Shown here: piece after piece, positions 34,772 to 44,600 of the stretch | How positions within the stretch are numbered: position 1 is the first letter of the stretch | Layout: each line of letters opens with the position of its first letter | Assembly (NCBI GenBank): GCA_002433075.1 | Contig: DJHM01000034.1 | Coordinates: 210,867 to 274,866, forward strand | Source: Latescibacteria bacterium UBA6620 | GTDB lineage: Bacteria > Latescibacterota > UBA2968 | Reading direction: 5' to 3' | Length of the DNA stretch: 64,000 nucleotides | Notes under the pieces: model-generated | Database searches by the model: none | What the model was told of the DNA's origin: nothing | Seen by the model: the letters and a program-made list of their open reading frames with translations, nothing else | Position numbers and translations under genes: made by a program

Positions 34772-35608
34772 TCAGGCGGACAACCGGGCGCGCCACCCCT
34801 CCTCCAGCGCGTCATAGACTGACCGTGCGACAGCCACCTTACCCATCACAGCGTCTCCGCGACCGTCGCCGTGGCAGTCCGACCCCCCTGAAATCAGAAG
34901 CCCGTTTTCCCTCGCGAAGTTGCTGTAACGATCCACCGAGCCCGCATTGTGCTTGATGTGAAAAACCTCGATTCCGTCGACGCCATCGGCCGCAAGCTGG
35001 GGAAGCAGCTCATCATCCCCGTAGAGAGCCGGGTGAGCGATGACAGCAATGCCTCCCGCGTCGTGAATCACCTCCACCGCCTCAGCGGGCTCCATCACAT
35101 ACTTGCTCTCGTAGGCCGGTTTTCCGTAGGCCAGATACTTGCCGAACGCGTCGTTGGGGGAGAAACAGAACCCCTCCTCAACCAGGACGTCCGCCACGTG
35201 GGGCCGACCGATCGCCCCTCCCTCGGCCTTGGCCAGGACCTGTTCGAAGGTGATTCGAACACCCATCTGGTTCAGCTTCTTCACGATGCGCGCGGCCCGA
35301 TTCTGGCGCTCGTCTCGATACATCTGGAGGCAGGATTTCAGCGGTTCGTGTGTCGGGTCGATAAAATAGGCGAGAATGTGCACATCCCGCTTGTCCAGGT
35401 GCGCACTCAATTCGGCCCCAGCCACGACGCCCACCCCCAGACGATCTCCCGCCGCCCGCGCCTCTTCCACCCCCTCGACCGAGTCGTGGTCGGTCAGACT
35501 GATGACCTCCAGACCCAGTCCAGCCGCTCGCTCGACCACTTCTGTCGGTGTCGATGAACCGTCCGAGCGCGTCGAATGAAGATGAAGATCGACAAACCCT
35601 TCGCTCAA
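34772..35608 (-). CDS. PHP-domain phosphoesterase (YciV/RNase AM-like)
   Basis: 278 residues. Metal-binding motifs are DLHLHSTRSDG (7-17), LTDHDS (about 38), GAELSA (about 63) and IAHPALY (about 195), ending with SGGSDCHG (about 243). This pattern matches nucleoside 3',5'-bisphosphate phosphatase/RNase AM, which trims 5' ends of short RNAs and recycles pAp. It is last in the operon; its ATG overlaps the def stop (ATGA) and a terminator follows. Confidence 0.87.
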   Translation of the reverse strand: MSEGFVDLHLHSTRSDGSSTPTEVVERAAGLGLEVISLTDHDSVEGVEEARAAGDRLGVGVVAGAELSAHLDKRDVHILAYFIDPTHEPLKSCLQMYRDERQNRAARIVKKLNQMGVRITFEQVLAKAEGGAIGRPHVADVLVEEGFCFSPNDAFGKYLAYGKPAYESKYVMEPAEAVEVIHDAGGIAVIAHPALYGDDELLPQLAADGVDGIEVFHIKHNAGSVDRYSNFARENGLLISGGSDCHGDGRGDAVMGKVAVARSVYDALEEGWRARLSA

Positions 35609-36171
35609 GACGGCGACTCCGCAACAGGCTCTGTTACTTCAATCGGCCCGATCGCCTGCCGTTGGCCTTCCTTACGAATTTTCCGCAACTGACTTCGCAA
35701 TAGATTCCTACGAATCGCGCTGAACCGCTCGATGACGAGCACTCCATCCAGGTGATCGATCTCGTGTTGCAGTGCGCGAGCCTCGATCCCGGAAGCGCTT
35801 ACCGTGACGGGGAAGCCGTCTCGGTCGAGAAACTCGACCCGAATGTCGGACGCGCGTTTTACGTCACCGGCAACCGCGGGGATGCTCAGACATCCCTCTT
35901 CGCCCACAATTTCGCCCGTCGCTTCGACGATCCTCGGATTCACAAGCGCCAGGTGCACCCGGGAAGGATCGCTCGGTCGAACGTCGAGAACGACCACGCG
36001 TCGTGAAACCCCCACCTGCGGTGCCGCCAGGCCGATGCCCTCGGCCGCATACATCGTCTCGAACATCCTGTCGATCAGCGACCGGGTGTCATCGTCGACC
36101 GATTCGACGTCCAATGACTTTTCCTTCAGCGTCGGACACCCGAATTTCTTGATCTCTAGGACCGCCATCAA
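35605..36171 (-). CDS. def: Peptide deformylase
   Basis: 188 residues with the three zinc/iron-site motifs: GIGLAAPQ (about 46), EGCLS (about 92) and HEIDH (about 136). It removes the formyl group from nascent proteins. The C-terminal extension of about 25 residues after the catalytic helix is basic then acidic. It is not followed by fmt as in many genomes, but sits between larE and the PHP gene. ATG overlaps on both sides show translational coupling. The second Met may be the true start. Confidence 0.93.
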   Translation of the reverse strand: MMAVLEIKKFGCPTLKEKSLDVESVDDDTRSLIDRMFETMYAAEGIGLAAPQVGVSRRVVVLDVRPSDPSRVHLALVNPRIVEATGEIVGEEGCLSIPAVAGDVKRASDIRVEFLDRDGFPVTVSASGIEARALQHEIDHLDGVLVIERFSAIRRNLLRSQLRKIRKEGQRQAIGPIEVTEPVAESPS

Positions 36172-37031
36172 TCGGCGCCCTGGATGTCGACCAGCACCTC
36201 GTTCAGACTGCCGGTCCGATAGCCCTCGAGGTCGAGTGTGACGTACTTGTAGCCGACCTCTTTCAGCGACTCGCTTATCGACCGGTTCATCCCCTCTGCA
36301 ATCACTCGAACAAGATCTTCGGGCGGCAGTTCGATCCTGGCGATATCTCCGTGGTGACGCACACGGACCTGGCGGAAGCCCGACGCCTTCAGCGTTTGTT
36401 CGGCACGGTCGATCATCGACAGCGCCTCAGGGGTGACCGCCGTACCGTAGGGGATTCGCGAAGATAGACACGCGGATGCGGGGTCGTCCCACGTCGGCAA
36501 GTCCCATACACGAGAGACGTCTCGCACGTCCTGTTTGGTGAACCCGGTTTCGATCAGAGGCGCTTCGATGCCACGATCGGCGGCGGCCTTCATCCCCGGG
36601 CGGTAATCTCCCACATCATCCGCGATCGCCCCGTAAAGAAGATGCTCGAAAGACCCTGCGTAGTGCTGGGCGAGTTCGTCCATCTTGTCCGCCAGAGCGG
36701 ACTTGCAGTGGAAGCAACGGTCGGGCGCATTCTTGACGTAATCGGGATTGTCCAGTTCGTCCGTGTAGACCAGTTCCATCCGGATTCCAATAAGCTCGGC
36801 CAGGGTTCGAGCTTTGTCGATTTCCCCCTCTGGATAGCTCGCCGAAACCGCCGTGACCGCCAAGGCACGATCCCCCAGGACCCGATGCGCCGCCGCCGCC
36901 AAAAAGGTACTGTCCACCCCTCCGGAAAACGCCACGATCGCGCTTTCCATCGTCTCGAGCCGCGCTTCGAGCTGCCCGAGTTTTTCCGCAGTCGTCTCAG
37001 TCAAAGCAGCTCTTGAGTCGTCATTTGTCAT
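36168..37031 (-). CDS. larE: ATP-dependent sacrificial sulfur transferase LarE-like
   Basis: 287 residues. The PP-loop SGGVDSTFL is near residue 36, RCFHCKSAL near 104, and DDPASACLSSRIPYG near 185. The Cys in that last motif corresponds to the residue that donates its sulfur in Lactobacillus LarE. LarE thiolates the pyridinium dicarboxylate precursor of the nickel-pincer cofactor of lactate racemase. LarA, LarB and LarC are not in this window. The first codons lie in a heptad repeat array that also encodes the end of the upstream gene. It overlaps both neighbours. Confidence 0.85.
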   Translation of the reverse strand: MTNDDSRAALTETTAEKLGQLEARLETMESAIVAFSGGVDSTFLAAAAHRVLGDRALAVTAVSASYPEGEIDKARTLAELIGIRMELVYTDELDNPDYVKNAPDRCFHCKSALADKMDELAQHYAGSFEHLLYGAIADDVGDYRPGMKAAADRGIEAPLIETGFTKQDVRDVSRVWDLPTWDDPASACLSSRIPYGTAVTPEALSMIDRAEQTLKASGFRQVRVRHHGDIARIELPPEDLVRVIAEGMNRSISESLKEVGYKYVTLDLEGYRTGSLNEVLVDIQGAD

Positions 37032-37047
37032 TGGTCACCGGTCACTG
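37020..37047. repeat. Heptanucleotide tandem array (4 units) across a gene junction
   Basis: On the plus strand GTCATTT, GTCATTG, GTCACCG, GTCACTG follow one another exactly. On the minus strand this encodes the last residues of the ATP-grasp-like protein and the start codon of larE. It closely resembles the heptameric STRR arrays of heterocystous cyanobacteria. Confidence 0.7.
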
Positions 37048-38467
37048 AACAGGGCAACACCACCGCATCTACCATCCCGTGCAACAGCTTCTTGTCCGGG
37101 GGACATACCGTTGCCTGAACCCCAGAAAGACGGGCCTCGCCTCCAACCACAAAATAGTAAGGTTGAAGCCGAACACGACCCCGGAAACCTTTCATCGTCC
37201 GGGTCTCGAAGTCGTAGTACTCGACGGGGAACGTCGCCCCGTTGTGGAACTGCTGTAAAATGTGTGGCGTTTCGTCGAAAGCGGCAAGCGCTCCTTCGAC
37301 CACGTTCGACCAGTCGGTTTCCGACATATCATGGCCGATCGAAACACCCCGGCTACCCCAGGCCAACTCGGAAAACCCTGAAGGTTTGATTACCAGCTGT
37401 CGGTCTTTCTGACCCAGCGTGGCGAGTTCGTGCCAGCCTGACAATGGCCTGCTTTTGAATGTCAATCCCGGAATGATGGCGTGAGGGGGCAGGGGAGTCG
37501 GGTCCATCACCCACGTCTGGGGAAAAGTCGCCTCCAGAAACGAGATCGAGTCTTTTCCCAGGTGTTCTTTCCAAAACGGCTGAAGGGACGGATACCGGAG
37601 CAACCCCATCCCCATTTTCTCTTCGAGATAGCTCTTCAACGGAGGCGTGATCTTGACCTGGTTTTTCTTAGCCGCATACAGAATCAGGTCCATCTTTGGA
37701 ATGTTCTTCAGGTCGAACAGCTCGAAGAACCGGTAAATCAGGTCGATCTGCTGTCGGCCGCCTTCTACGTCGCAGAACAAACCCTCCTCCGTGAAAATCA
37801 CGTCTTCCGGCGCGATGACCCAGGCAGACAGGCCTCGAAGACGAAGCTGCTCCGCCATCCAGGACATCTCCGGCTGCCAGCCCGCGGATTCTTCCGACAC
37901 GACAATCGTAATCACGGGGTTTTCGACCCCGGCCGCCTCAGCCAGCATCCGTGCGTAACCCGCAATCATCCCGTCCGCCCCCCCCACGATCGATTCCCCC
38001 AAGGACCCGTAGCGTTGGCCCAGAGAGCCCGTGAACCCGATGCCGCCGGGGAGCGAATCGAGCTCCGTCGCGATCATCCCCTCCCGAGTCGGAATCAGAT
38101 CCGGGCGGATGACGTTTGGAAGGTGTTGTCTGAACCGGTTCATCCTACCAAGGGCCACGACCTGCTCGGGTTTCCCCCGATCAAGGTATTCGGCGACCCA
38201 TCCCGGCTGAGTACCACGCCAGCTCTGGCTGTAGAGAAGATTCAGGGCTCGGTAGAAGGCGAGCAGATGACCGCCCAGCGCATCCAGATGATCCAGGACC
38301 GCAGTCGGCAGTTTCCACGCTTCGGGTCCGACCTGCCAGCTGCTGTTGGCATCCGGGTGTACGGGTCGCTGCGTGTCGGTGTAGAGCCCGCCTTCAGGGG
38401 TAAGTCCGTCGATGTGTAAACATCGCTCTTCCGGGGTCATTCGAGTCTTCGCTTCAGGAGTGGTCAT
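37028..38467 (-). CDS. Uncharacterised protein with ATP-grasp-like C-terminal half
   Basis: 479 residues, soluble. I do not recognise a named family. The C-terminal third has features of an ATP-grasp nucleotide site (RQLVIKPSGFSELAWGSRGV, then an ILQQF strand and Arg-containing RGRVRLQPYYFVVGG). The middle contains ELDSLPGGIGF and LIYRFFELFDL, reminiscent of glutathionylspermidine-synthase-like or circularly permuted ATP-grasp proteins. It would ligate an acid to an amine or thiol if that reading is right. It heads an operon of four overlapping genes with larE, def and a PHP phosphoesterase. A hairpin plus T7 run ends exactly at its ATG. Confidence 0.5.
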   Translation of the reverse strand: MTTPEAKTRMTPEERCLHIDGLTPEGGLYTDTQRPVHPDANSSWQVGPEAWKLPTAVLDHLDALGGHLLAFYRALNLLYSQSWRGTQPGWVAEYLDRGKPEQVVALGRMNRFRQHLPNVIRPDLIPTREGMIATELDSLPGGIGFTGSLGQRYGSLGESIVGGADGMIAGYARMLAEAAGVENPVITIVVSEESAGWQPEMSWMAEQLRLRGLSAWVIAPEDVIFTEEGLFCDVEGGRQQIDLIYRFFELFDLKNIPKMDLILYAAKKNQVKITPPLKSYLEEKMGMGLLRYPSLQPFWKEHLGKDSISFLEATFPQTWVMDPTPLPPHAIIPGLTFKSRPLSGWHELATLGQKDRQLVIKPSGFSELAWGSRGVSIGHDMSETDWSNVVEGALAAFDETPHILQQFHNGATFPVEYYDFETRTMKGFRGRVRLQPYYFVVGGEARLSGVQATVCPPDKKLLHGMVDAVVLPCSVTGDQ

Positions 38468-38509
38468 AAAAAAACCCCCGGCCAATCAAGGCGGAGTTGG
38501 GAGGGCCGG
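38468..38509 (-). terminator. Terminator-like hairpin abutting a start codon
   Basis: Minus strand: CCGGCC and GGCCGG arms around a loop of about 20 nt, then GGGTTTTTTT immediately before the ATG of the ATP-grasp-like gene. It would end transcription of the upstream 245-aa gene or act as an attenuator for the operon. Confidence 0.5.
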
Positions 38510-38595
38510 ACAGGGAAGTATAACAACAGCAACAGCCTGCTGCTCCGGAATCGTTCCCGGCGCTCGTGAGGGAGATGAAGCTCAATGTAGGGGTC

Positions 38596-39333
38596 TTAGC
38601 TCTGTTTGGACCGCAGATATGCGCCGATCAGCTCGCGGTCGGCGTCAGAGAGTCCGCCCTGGGCAGATGCAGGAGCCGGCGCGGCAGGTTCCTCCGCGGA
38701 CTCCACAGGGGGGGTCGGAGGCGTGGGTGCGGCCGCCGCAGGTTCGCCTGCGGGGCCCCCGGACTCGGCTTTTTCGGCCAGGTGTCGCCGGATCAGCTCC
38801 ATACTGAAGGCGTCTTTTTCGTCGCTTGCCCCCTCATCGGCCGGAGGTGCAGGTGCCGGCGCGACGACTTCCTGCTGGGGAGCCGACGTAGGAGCCTCGG
38901 CCGCTGATCCGTTCCCATCAAGCTTCTGCGCCAGGTGCTGTCGAATCAGGCTCAGATCGTAGGCCGGAGCCTCCTCAACCGGAGCTGATTCAGGTGTCGG
39001 AGTCGGCGCTGGAGTTTCAGGGGCTGCCGTTGGCGGTTCGACCAGCGTCTCCGCTGGCGGGGCCACGACGGTGGCGCTCGGTTCTGGGGGCTCCGGGACT
39101 TCCTTGGGTGGCTCCTGATAGGCCGATGCGTAGCCCGTTTCGCCCTCATCTTCCAAATTCAGTCGAGCGGCGACCGATTCATAGATCGATTTGGCCGCCT
39201 CTACTCGCGCCTCGAGAAGCTGAATGGAACGCTTGAGTTCCTCCATCTGACCCGCCGCTTCGTCGATTTCGCGCTTGGCCAGTTCGAGCACCTGTTCGTA
39301 GAGGTGTCCAAGAGTATGATCGGGGGAAGTCAT
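38596..39333 (-). CDS. Repeat protein: coiled coil plus three LIRxHLAxK motifs in Pro/Ala linkers
   Basis: 245 residues, no signal peptide, no named family. An N-terminal coiled coil (about 14-60, with AKREIDEAAGQMEELKRSIQ) is followed by low-complexity Pro/Ala/Glu linkers. These separate three copies of a short amphipathic helix: LSLIRQHLAQK, MELIRRHLAEK and DRELIGAYLRSK at the very C-terminus. Such evenly spaced short motifs on flexible arms often dock onto a repeated partner surface (inference). It is expressed from its own unit, with a terminator-like hairpin downstream. Confidence 0.7.
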   Translation of the reverse strand: MTSPDHTLGHLYEQVLELAKREIDEAAGQMEELKRSIQLLEARVEAAKSIYESVAARLNLEDEGETGYASAYQEPPKEVPEPPEPSATVVAPPAETLVEPPTAAPETPAPTPTPESAPVEEAPAYDLSLIRQHLAQKLDGNGSAAEAPTSAPQQEVVAPAPAPPADEGASDEKDAFSMELIRRHLAEKAESGGPAGEPAAAAPTPPTPPVESAEEPAAPAPASAQGGLSDADRELIGAYLRSKQS

Positions 39334-39461
39334 TTGCGCTCCATCTGCTGAATCTGCAAAAGGTTAGGGCCGCTTCAAAGCCCTATGAGTATACCGCACG
39401 ACCCCACGACGGGCAAGCGAAATCTCTCCGATCTGCCCGTCCGACACAACGAGGATACCGA

Positions 39462-39490
39462 TTGACAAACTCCCTATATTACATTATGTT
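39462..39490 (+). promoter_or_regulatory. Sigma-70-like promoter before the decayed MinD/FlhG gene
   Basis: TTGACA, 17 nt, TATGTT (perfect -35, four of six at -10), in an AT-rich stretch. It may now drive the glycosyltransferase downstream of the pseudogene. Confidence 0.6.
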
Positions 39491-39604
39491 ACACGCGTTT
39501 TATCACCGTCAGGTTGTCGGCCTACGGGTCAGATTCCGACGTTCGGACGCAACGTGTTGACGGGCGCCCCCACCCCTCTTGGAGCGGACCTACCACCGAC
39601 CTGC

Positions 39605-40340
39605 ATGCTCAGTAATAAGTCACAAGATCAAACCACCATCCTTCTCGATAATTTCACCCTCGAGAAACGGACGTGGGGTGGCACCGGAAAGACCGTACTC
39701 ACGTCCAACCTGGGCGTAGGACTGGCCATTCTGGGCTATAAAGTAATCCTCATCGACGCCGACCTCGGCGGAGCCGATCTCCACCTTTCCTACGGGATGC
39801 CCATCCCCAAACGAAATCTTAACGACTTTCTGAGCGGTCGGCTGCCCAATCTGGAAGACGTTATCCTGCCCACCATTTCGGACGCAACACCATCCTCAGA
39901 GAAATCATTCTGAATTTCGGAAACAGCGGCAGCGAGCGGCCAAGATCCGCCATCTCATCAAAAAACTGGGCGATCATCGCCCCGAGTTTGGTGAACAGGC
40001 CCAGCATCTTGCGGATTGCTTTTCACCCAAACTCATCTTGAACAAGGTCCGCAAGAAGAGCCAGCTGGAGGATGCGGAGCGGTTCGTCTAACTCGGCCAG
40101 GAATACTTGAGTGTTCAGATGGAATACCTGGGTCACATCGAGTGCGATGAACGCGTTGTCGACGCCTGCGAAAACGTGCGACCCTTTCTCCCCGAGCAGC
40201 CGACATCAAAGGTTTCCAAGAGCATTTACAACATCCTCTTCGAACTCGGCGTCACAGATCGACAGCTGCGCTACGACCGGAAATCAGCCAGGAAGATGTC
40301 GAGAGGCGCGGCGCTCGAATCAAGGCTGTGGAAGGACTGA
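39605..40340 (+). pseudogene. MinD/FlhG/ParA-like ATPase, internally deleted
   Basis: The N-terminal part has the deviant Walker A WGGTGKTVLTSNLGVGLA, where the signature Lys of KGGxGKT is Trp, and VILIDADLGGADLHLSYG. About 100 residues that should follow LEDVILPT, including the DxxxG switch region, are missing. The C-terminal part resumes in another frame with KIRHLIKKLGD and FSPKLILNKVRKKSQLED, has an in-frame TAA (40089-40091), then SVQMEYLGHIECDERVVDA to the end. Deletion, frame change and nonsense together mean it is dead. Confidence 0.8.
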
Positions 40341-40341
40341 C

Positions 40342-41454
40342 GTGGCACCCCTTCGACTGAATCACTGGATGCGTCGGAATCTCGTGACCCCCCTGGCGGT
40401 CCAGATGGCCGAACCCAGACCCGGAGACGACCCTACGTTTTCCGTCGCCGATGCCCTCCAGAATCCCAAGCGCATTCTCCTTGTGCCCGACAGCGGTCCT
40501 GGTGGCCTGTTCATCGGAGTGTCGAAGTTCTGGGCCATCCGCGAGCGATATCCCGGTGCCAGTCTCGATTTGCTTGCCCACCGGGAAAAAGGCTACATCG
40601 CGGGCGAGATTCCTTTCATCGACAATGTCATTCTCTACGACAATTTCCTGCTCCCACTGGGGCCTCGTCGACGGGAAGTCGTTTCTGCGCTCCGCAAGCG
40701 AGAATACGATCTGGCCTTTTGCTTTTGCACCGACGAGGATTTCTGCCCGATCTACTTTTGCTACAAAAGCGGGGCCCGGATTCGAGTCGGATTCCGGAAG
40801 GACGAAACCCCTTTCTTCAACATCCGAATCGTCCCGGGAGAAACACCCGCTTACGAGCCCGATCGGCTTTCCCTGTTACTCGACCTGCTTGGAATCCCCC
40901 AAGCTCGCGAGGGTGTTTCCTGGACCGTCTCCGAAGAGGGCGCTCGAAAGATCCGGGATCGCTTCCTGGTCGGAGGCGACGCCGACGACCGTTACGTCGG
41001 CATTGACGTAAGTGCCCCCCCAAGCGACGGCCTCAATGGCAAACAGTGGCTTACCATCGCCAGGGCCGCCGCCCGAATTGCAAGGGTATTAATTTTCTTC
41101 AACTACCGGGAACGCAAGGAAGCCAACCAGATCAAGGAAGCGCTCGGTCAGAAGGCGCTGATGTTCCAGAACGAAGACCTGCCGCGGCAGGTGGCGCTGA
41201 TCGGGGCCTGTGACCGCGTGATTGCCGCCAACACCGATATTTTCCACCTTGCCGTCTCGATGGGGCGTCCCGTAATCGGGCTGTTCGACACCGAACAGGC
41301 CAGCCGCTGGGTGCCCCGGGACCGTCCCAACATCGATTTATACGTCCTCAAGGACCTCAAATCGATGGGTGCATCCGACCTCGACAGCCAATTTCGTCAG
41401 AAATTGGGTCCTTCCGAATCTGTGGCAGGACGCACAGAACTCGCCGAACTTTAG
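40342..41454 (+). CDS. Glycosyltransferase family 9 (heptosyltransferase-like)
   Basis: 370 residues with two Rossmann-like halves. KRILLVPDSGPGGLFIGVSKFWAIRERYP matches the GT9 opening (usual 'GDxxxxTP' replaced by PDSGPGG). The C-terminal donor site region is ALIGACDRVIAANTDIFHLAVSMGRPVIGLF, with the expected D-S/T-G replaced by N-T-D. Heptosyltransferases add ADP-sugars to LPS core; with altered acceptor and donor motifs the sugar is uncertain. The GTG start is one base past the pseudogene stop and has GGAAGG upstream. It probably depends on the promoter ahead of the pseudogene. Confidence 0.8.
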   Translation: MAPLRLNHWMRRNLVTPLAVQMAEPRPGDDPTFSVADALQNPKRILLVPDSGPGGLFIGVSKFWAIRERYPGASLDLLAHREKGYIAGEIPFIDNVILYDNFLLPLGPRRREVVSALRKREYDLAFCFCTDEDFCPIYFCYKSGARIRVGFRKDETPFFNIRIVPGETPAYEPDRLSLLLDLLGIPQAREGVSWTVSEEGARKIRDRFLVGGDADDRYVGIDVSAPPSDGLNGKQWLTIARAAARIARVLIFFNYRERKEANQIKEALGQKALMFQNEDLPRQVALIGACDRVIAANTDIFHLAVSMGRPVIGLFDTEQASRWVPRDRPNIDLYVLKDLKSMGASDLDSQFRQKLGPSESVAGRTELAEL

Positions 41455-41608
41455 ACGTAAACTGCATACGTAGGGTTGTCGGTGCCGGCGTTTCCGAACG
41501 TATGGCCTGGAGCCCGATTAAGTTGTATCCTTTCAGCTGTGTCTCGAAACTCACAAACGAGCTTTGTCCTGAGCGATGGACGTAGTCTTACCAGTATGGA
41601 GGAACTTT

Positions 41609-44600
41609 ATGAACAGTGTGAAGACGCTTAGCCTCTACGATTTCCGCCGGGTTGGGCTGGCTGTCATCACGGTCGCACTGACCCTTTGCTCTGGTCTGAT
41701 GACTGTCGAAGCGCAACAGGTCGGTGTCGACATTGCGATCGCGACAGGAGACCAGACCTTTTCCGACGTTCGCGAGATCACGGCCCTTCCCGAAGAAACC
41801 GTCGTGATTGAAGTCTTCGCTACGGACTTCGTGAATCAGAACGGCGTTGAGATCGTGATGTCGGTCAGTGACCCCAGCGCGATCATCGCATCGACTGTCG
41901 CCACAACTGGCGGGTCCATCTTTACGTCATCCTTGCCGGCTACTCTCTCCGGCAACAAACTCCGAGCCAACTGGATCACCCTCTTCGCGCCCACCAGCGC
42001 TCAGCCAGGTCTTCAGTACATTGGCAAGCTCTCCTTCACGCTTTCGGGAACCTTCACAGAACTCGACCTGAACGTCACGCTCGTCAACGTAGGTACGCAG
42101 CCCGTGGAGCCAAACATCCAGCTCCGGGCAGCTAACCAGAGCGCGCTCCCCAAAACCTTTGCCGCCGACCTGAACCGTGACCCGGGCAACCAGAATGTCA
42201 CCCGAGGACGCGCGAACCCGGGTGGCCCGATCGGCGTCCAGATGTTCGCCGGAAATCTGGTCGACGTTACCGGCTATGAAATCCAGGCTCAGGTGAACCT
42301 CAACGATATCGCCCCTGACCGCACCGTGTTTCAGCCTCGACCTCCTTTCGTGGCCGAAGTGCCCGGAAATGGTGACGCGGGAGGCCTGGCCACAGCCCTT
42401 CAGTCTTCGTTCGCAAATGGTGTATTCGACATCCAGGCCGGTTCCGGCAACGGCAACCTCGACGACTCCGCCCTCACAGTCACTGCCGATGGTGGGTCCA
42501 CCGTCTCGGTCGAAATTTTCGGGACCAACTTTGAAGGGGCCCTCGGCATGCAGGCGCAGATCCGCATGAGCGATCCGAGCGCCGTTCGTCGGGTAACCTC
42601 CACGATAGGCGCATTCACGATCAAGCTTTCCGAGCCTACGATCAATGGCGATTTGATCCAATTCGACATCGGAAGCCTTAGTCCGATCAATGCTAGCTCG
42701 GATCCAATTCGAGCGGGAACAATGCTTCTCGAAATGGCCCCCAATCATACCGGGCTCACGCTGACCGTCGAAAGTCTGGCCTTCCCACCCTCCGGCGTCG
42801 AGGGATCTCCGAATGCGGTCCTCAACATCGAACCTCCCGGAGGTGTGGTTCCGTCCTTCATCAAGGTCGATGGGAACACCATCACGGTCCGCGCGAGTGC
42901 GACGATTCCCGTCAACGGTAATGTCGCGCTGGGGAACATCGGCTTCCTCACCCGCCCCGATTTCCGGGGGTCGCAGATCACGTTCACGCAGGTGACCTAC
43001 ATTTCCGACACGCCTGCCGCCATCCAACCAAACGTTTCTCTCACCCTGAATTCCAACGTCAGCGATGCGCCGGTCGTGTCCGATCCGGTCGTCCCGCTCC
43101 GTGTAACGAGCGAATCAGCCATTATCCAGTGGGGAACGAACCGGCCCGGAATTGGCCAAGTGATCTATGGCACGGACCCCGACGCGCTCGACCAGTCGGC
43201 AACCGAGATGACATCGGGCCGTCAACACCGGGTAGAGCTGACGGGCCTGATGTCCGGCGCCAGATACTTCTATAAGGTCATCACGACCGATTCACAGGAC
43301 AGGTCCTCCGACCCGTTCCCGAACAGACCGCTCTTCATCGTTACCCGAAGAATGGCCGACACGCAGCCTCCTCGCGTCGTCAAGGGCCCCGCTGCCGTCG
43401 GCATCACGACCGATGGTGTAACGGTGGTGTTCGAGACGGATGAGTCATCCAACGTGGAAGTCCTGTTCGGTACTGACGAGAACGATCTTTCGCAGTCGGT
43501 CAGCAGCACCGAAGAATCCAGGGTTCACGAACTTCGATTGTCTGGTCTGACGGGTGGACAGCCTTACTTCTACAAACTTCGGCTGACCGATGGCATCGGA
43601 AACGTGTTCGAGACGATGCAGCCACGTCGGTTCCAGCTCCGAGCCACCGCTGACGTAAACGCACCCCGAATTGTCGGGCGGCCTTCCGTCTCTCCTCGGT
43701 TCAACGGGGCAGCGATACGGTGGAACACAACCAAACCCAGTAGCAGCGATATCTTTTATGGACTGCTGTCCGGTGTGAGCGGGACGGTCGCCAAACAGGC
43801 TTCTGCCGACCTGGCCGACAGCCTTGTGGTCAGTGAGTTGGTAAATCGACACCAGCTGGCCCTTTCAAACCTGCTCGCAGACACGGCCTACGCCTACCAG
43901 GTTCGATCGATCGATGCGTCAGGAAACGAAGTGCTCAGCAATATGTTCACGTTCAGGACCACGGCCTACGAAGACACCGTCGCGGCAAGGATTGTCAGGC
44001 CGCCCGTTGTGCCTCGTCGAAGCGACACCGAAGCCCTGATCGTCCTTGAGACGAACGAGCCTGCGACGGTCACCGTTCAGTACGACACGATGACCAGCGT
44101 TCTCGGTGACGAAACCGGCATCGAAGGCGAATCGGTCAGCACCACGGCTCCCACACGCCGCCACGAGGTACGGATCACCAACCTCGTGCCGGGCAAGATC
44201 TACTACTACCAGGTCGCCGCCACCGACCTCTCGGGTAACGGGCCGACCTACAACGCTGGCGAGCTTTCGTTCGCTACCCTGGGAGCTCCTGATACGGCTG
44301 CGCCCGTCGTCTTCTCGCGACCGGTCGCACTCGGTATCACGCAGGATGGTGCCACGATTTCGTGGGCTGCCGATGAGCCTCATAGCGCCGCCATCAGCTA
44401 CCGGGTAGCGGGTGCCACCAAGCAGGCCGAAGGGTTCGATGAATTCATTGAGGACATCGAGGTCACCCGACGTCACGCGGTGCCGATGTCGGGCCTTGAA
44501 GCCGGTGTAACCTATGAATACGAAGTGGCAACCACCGACGCCGAAGGCAACGAAAGCGTCACCTCTATTCTTTCCTTCACCACTCGAAGCACCGAAGACA

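Noticed and set aside
41927..43027. Minus-strand frame opposite the giant FN3 gene
   Set aside because: Shadow of the coding strand, with no ribosome site and no recognisable motif.
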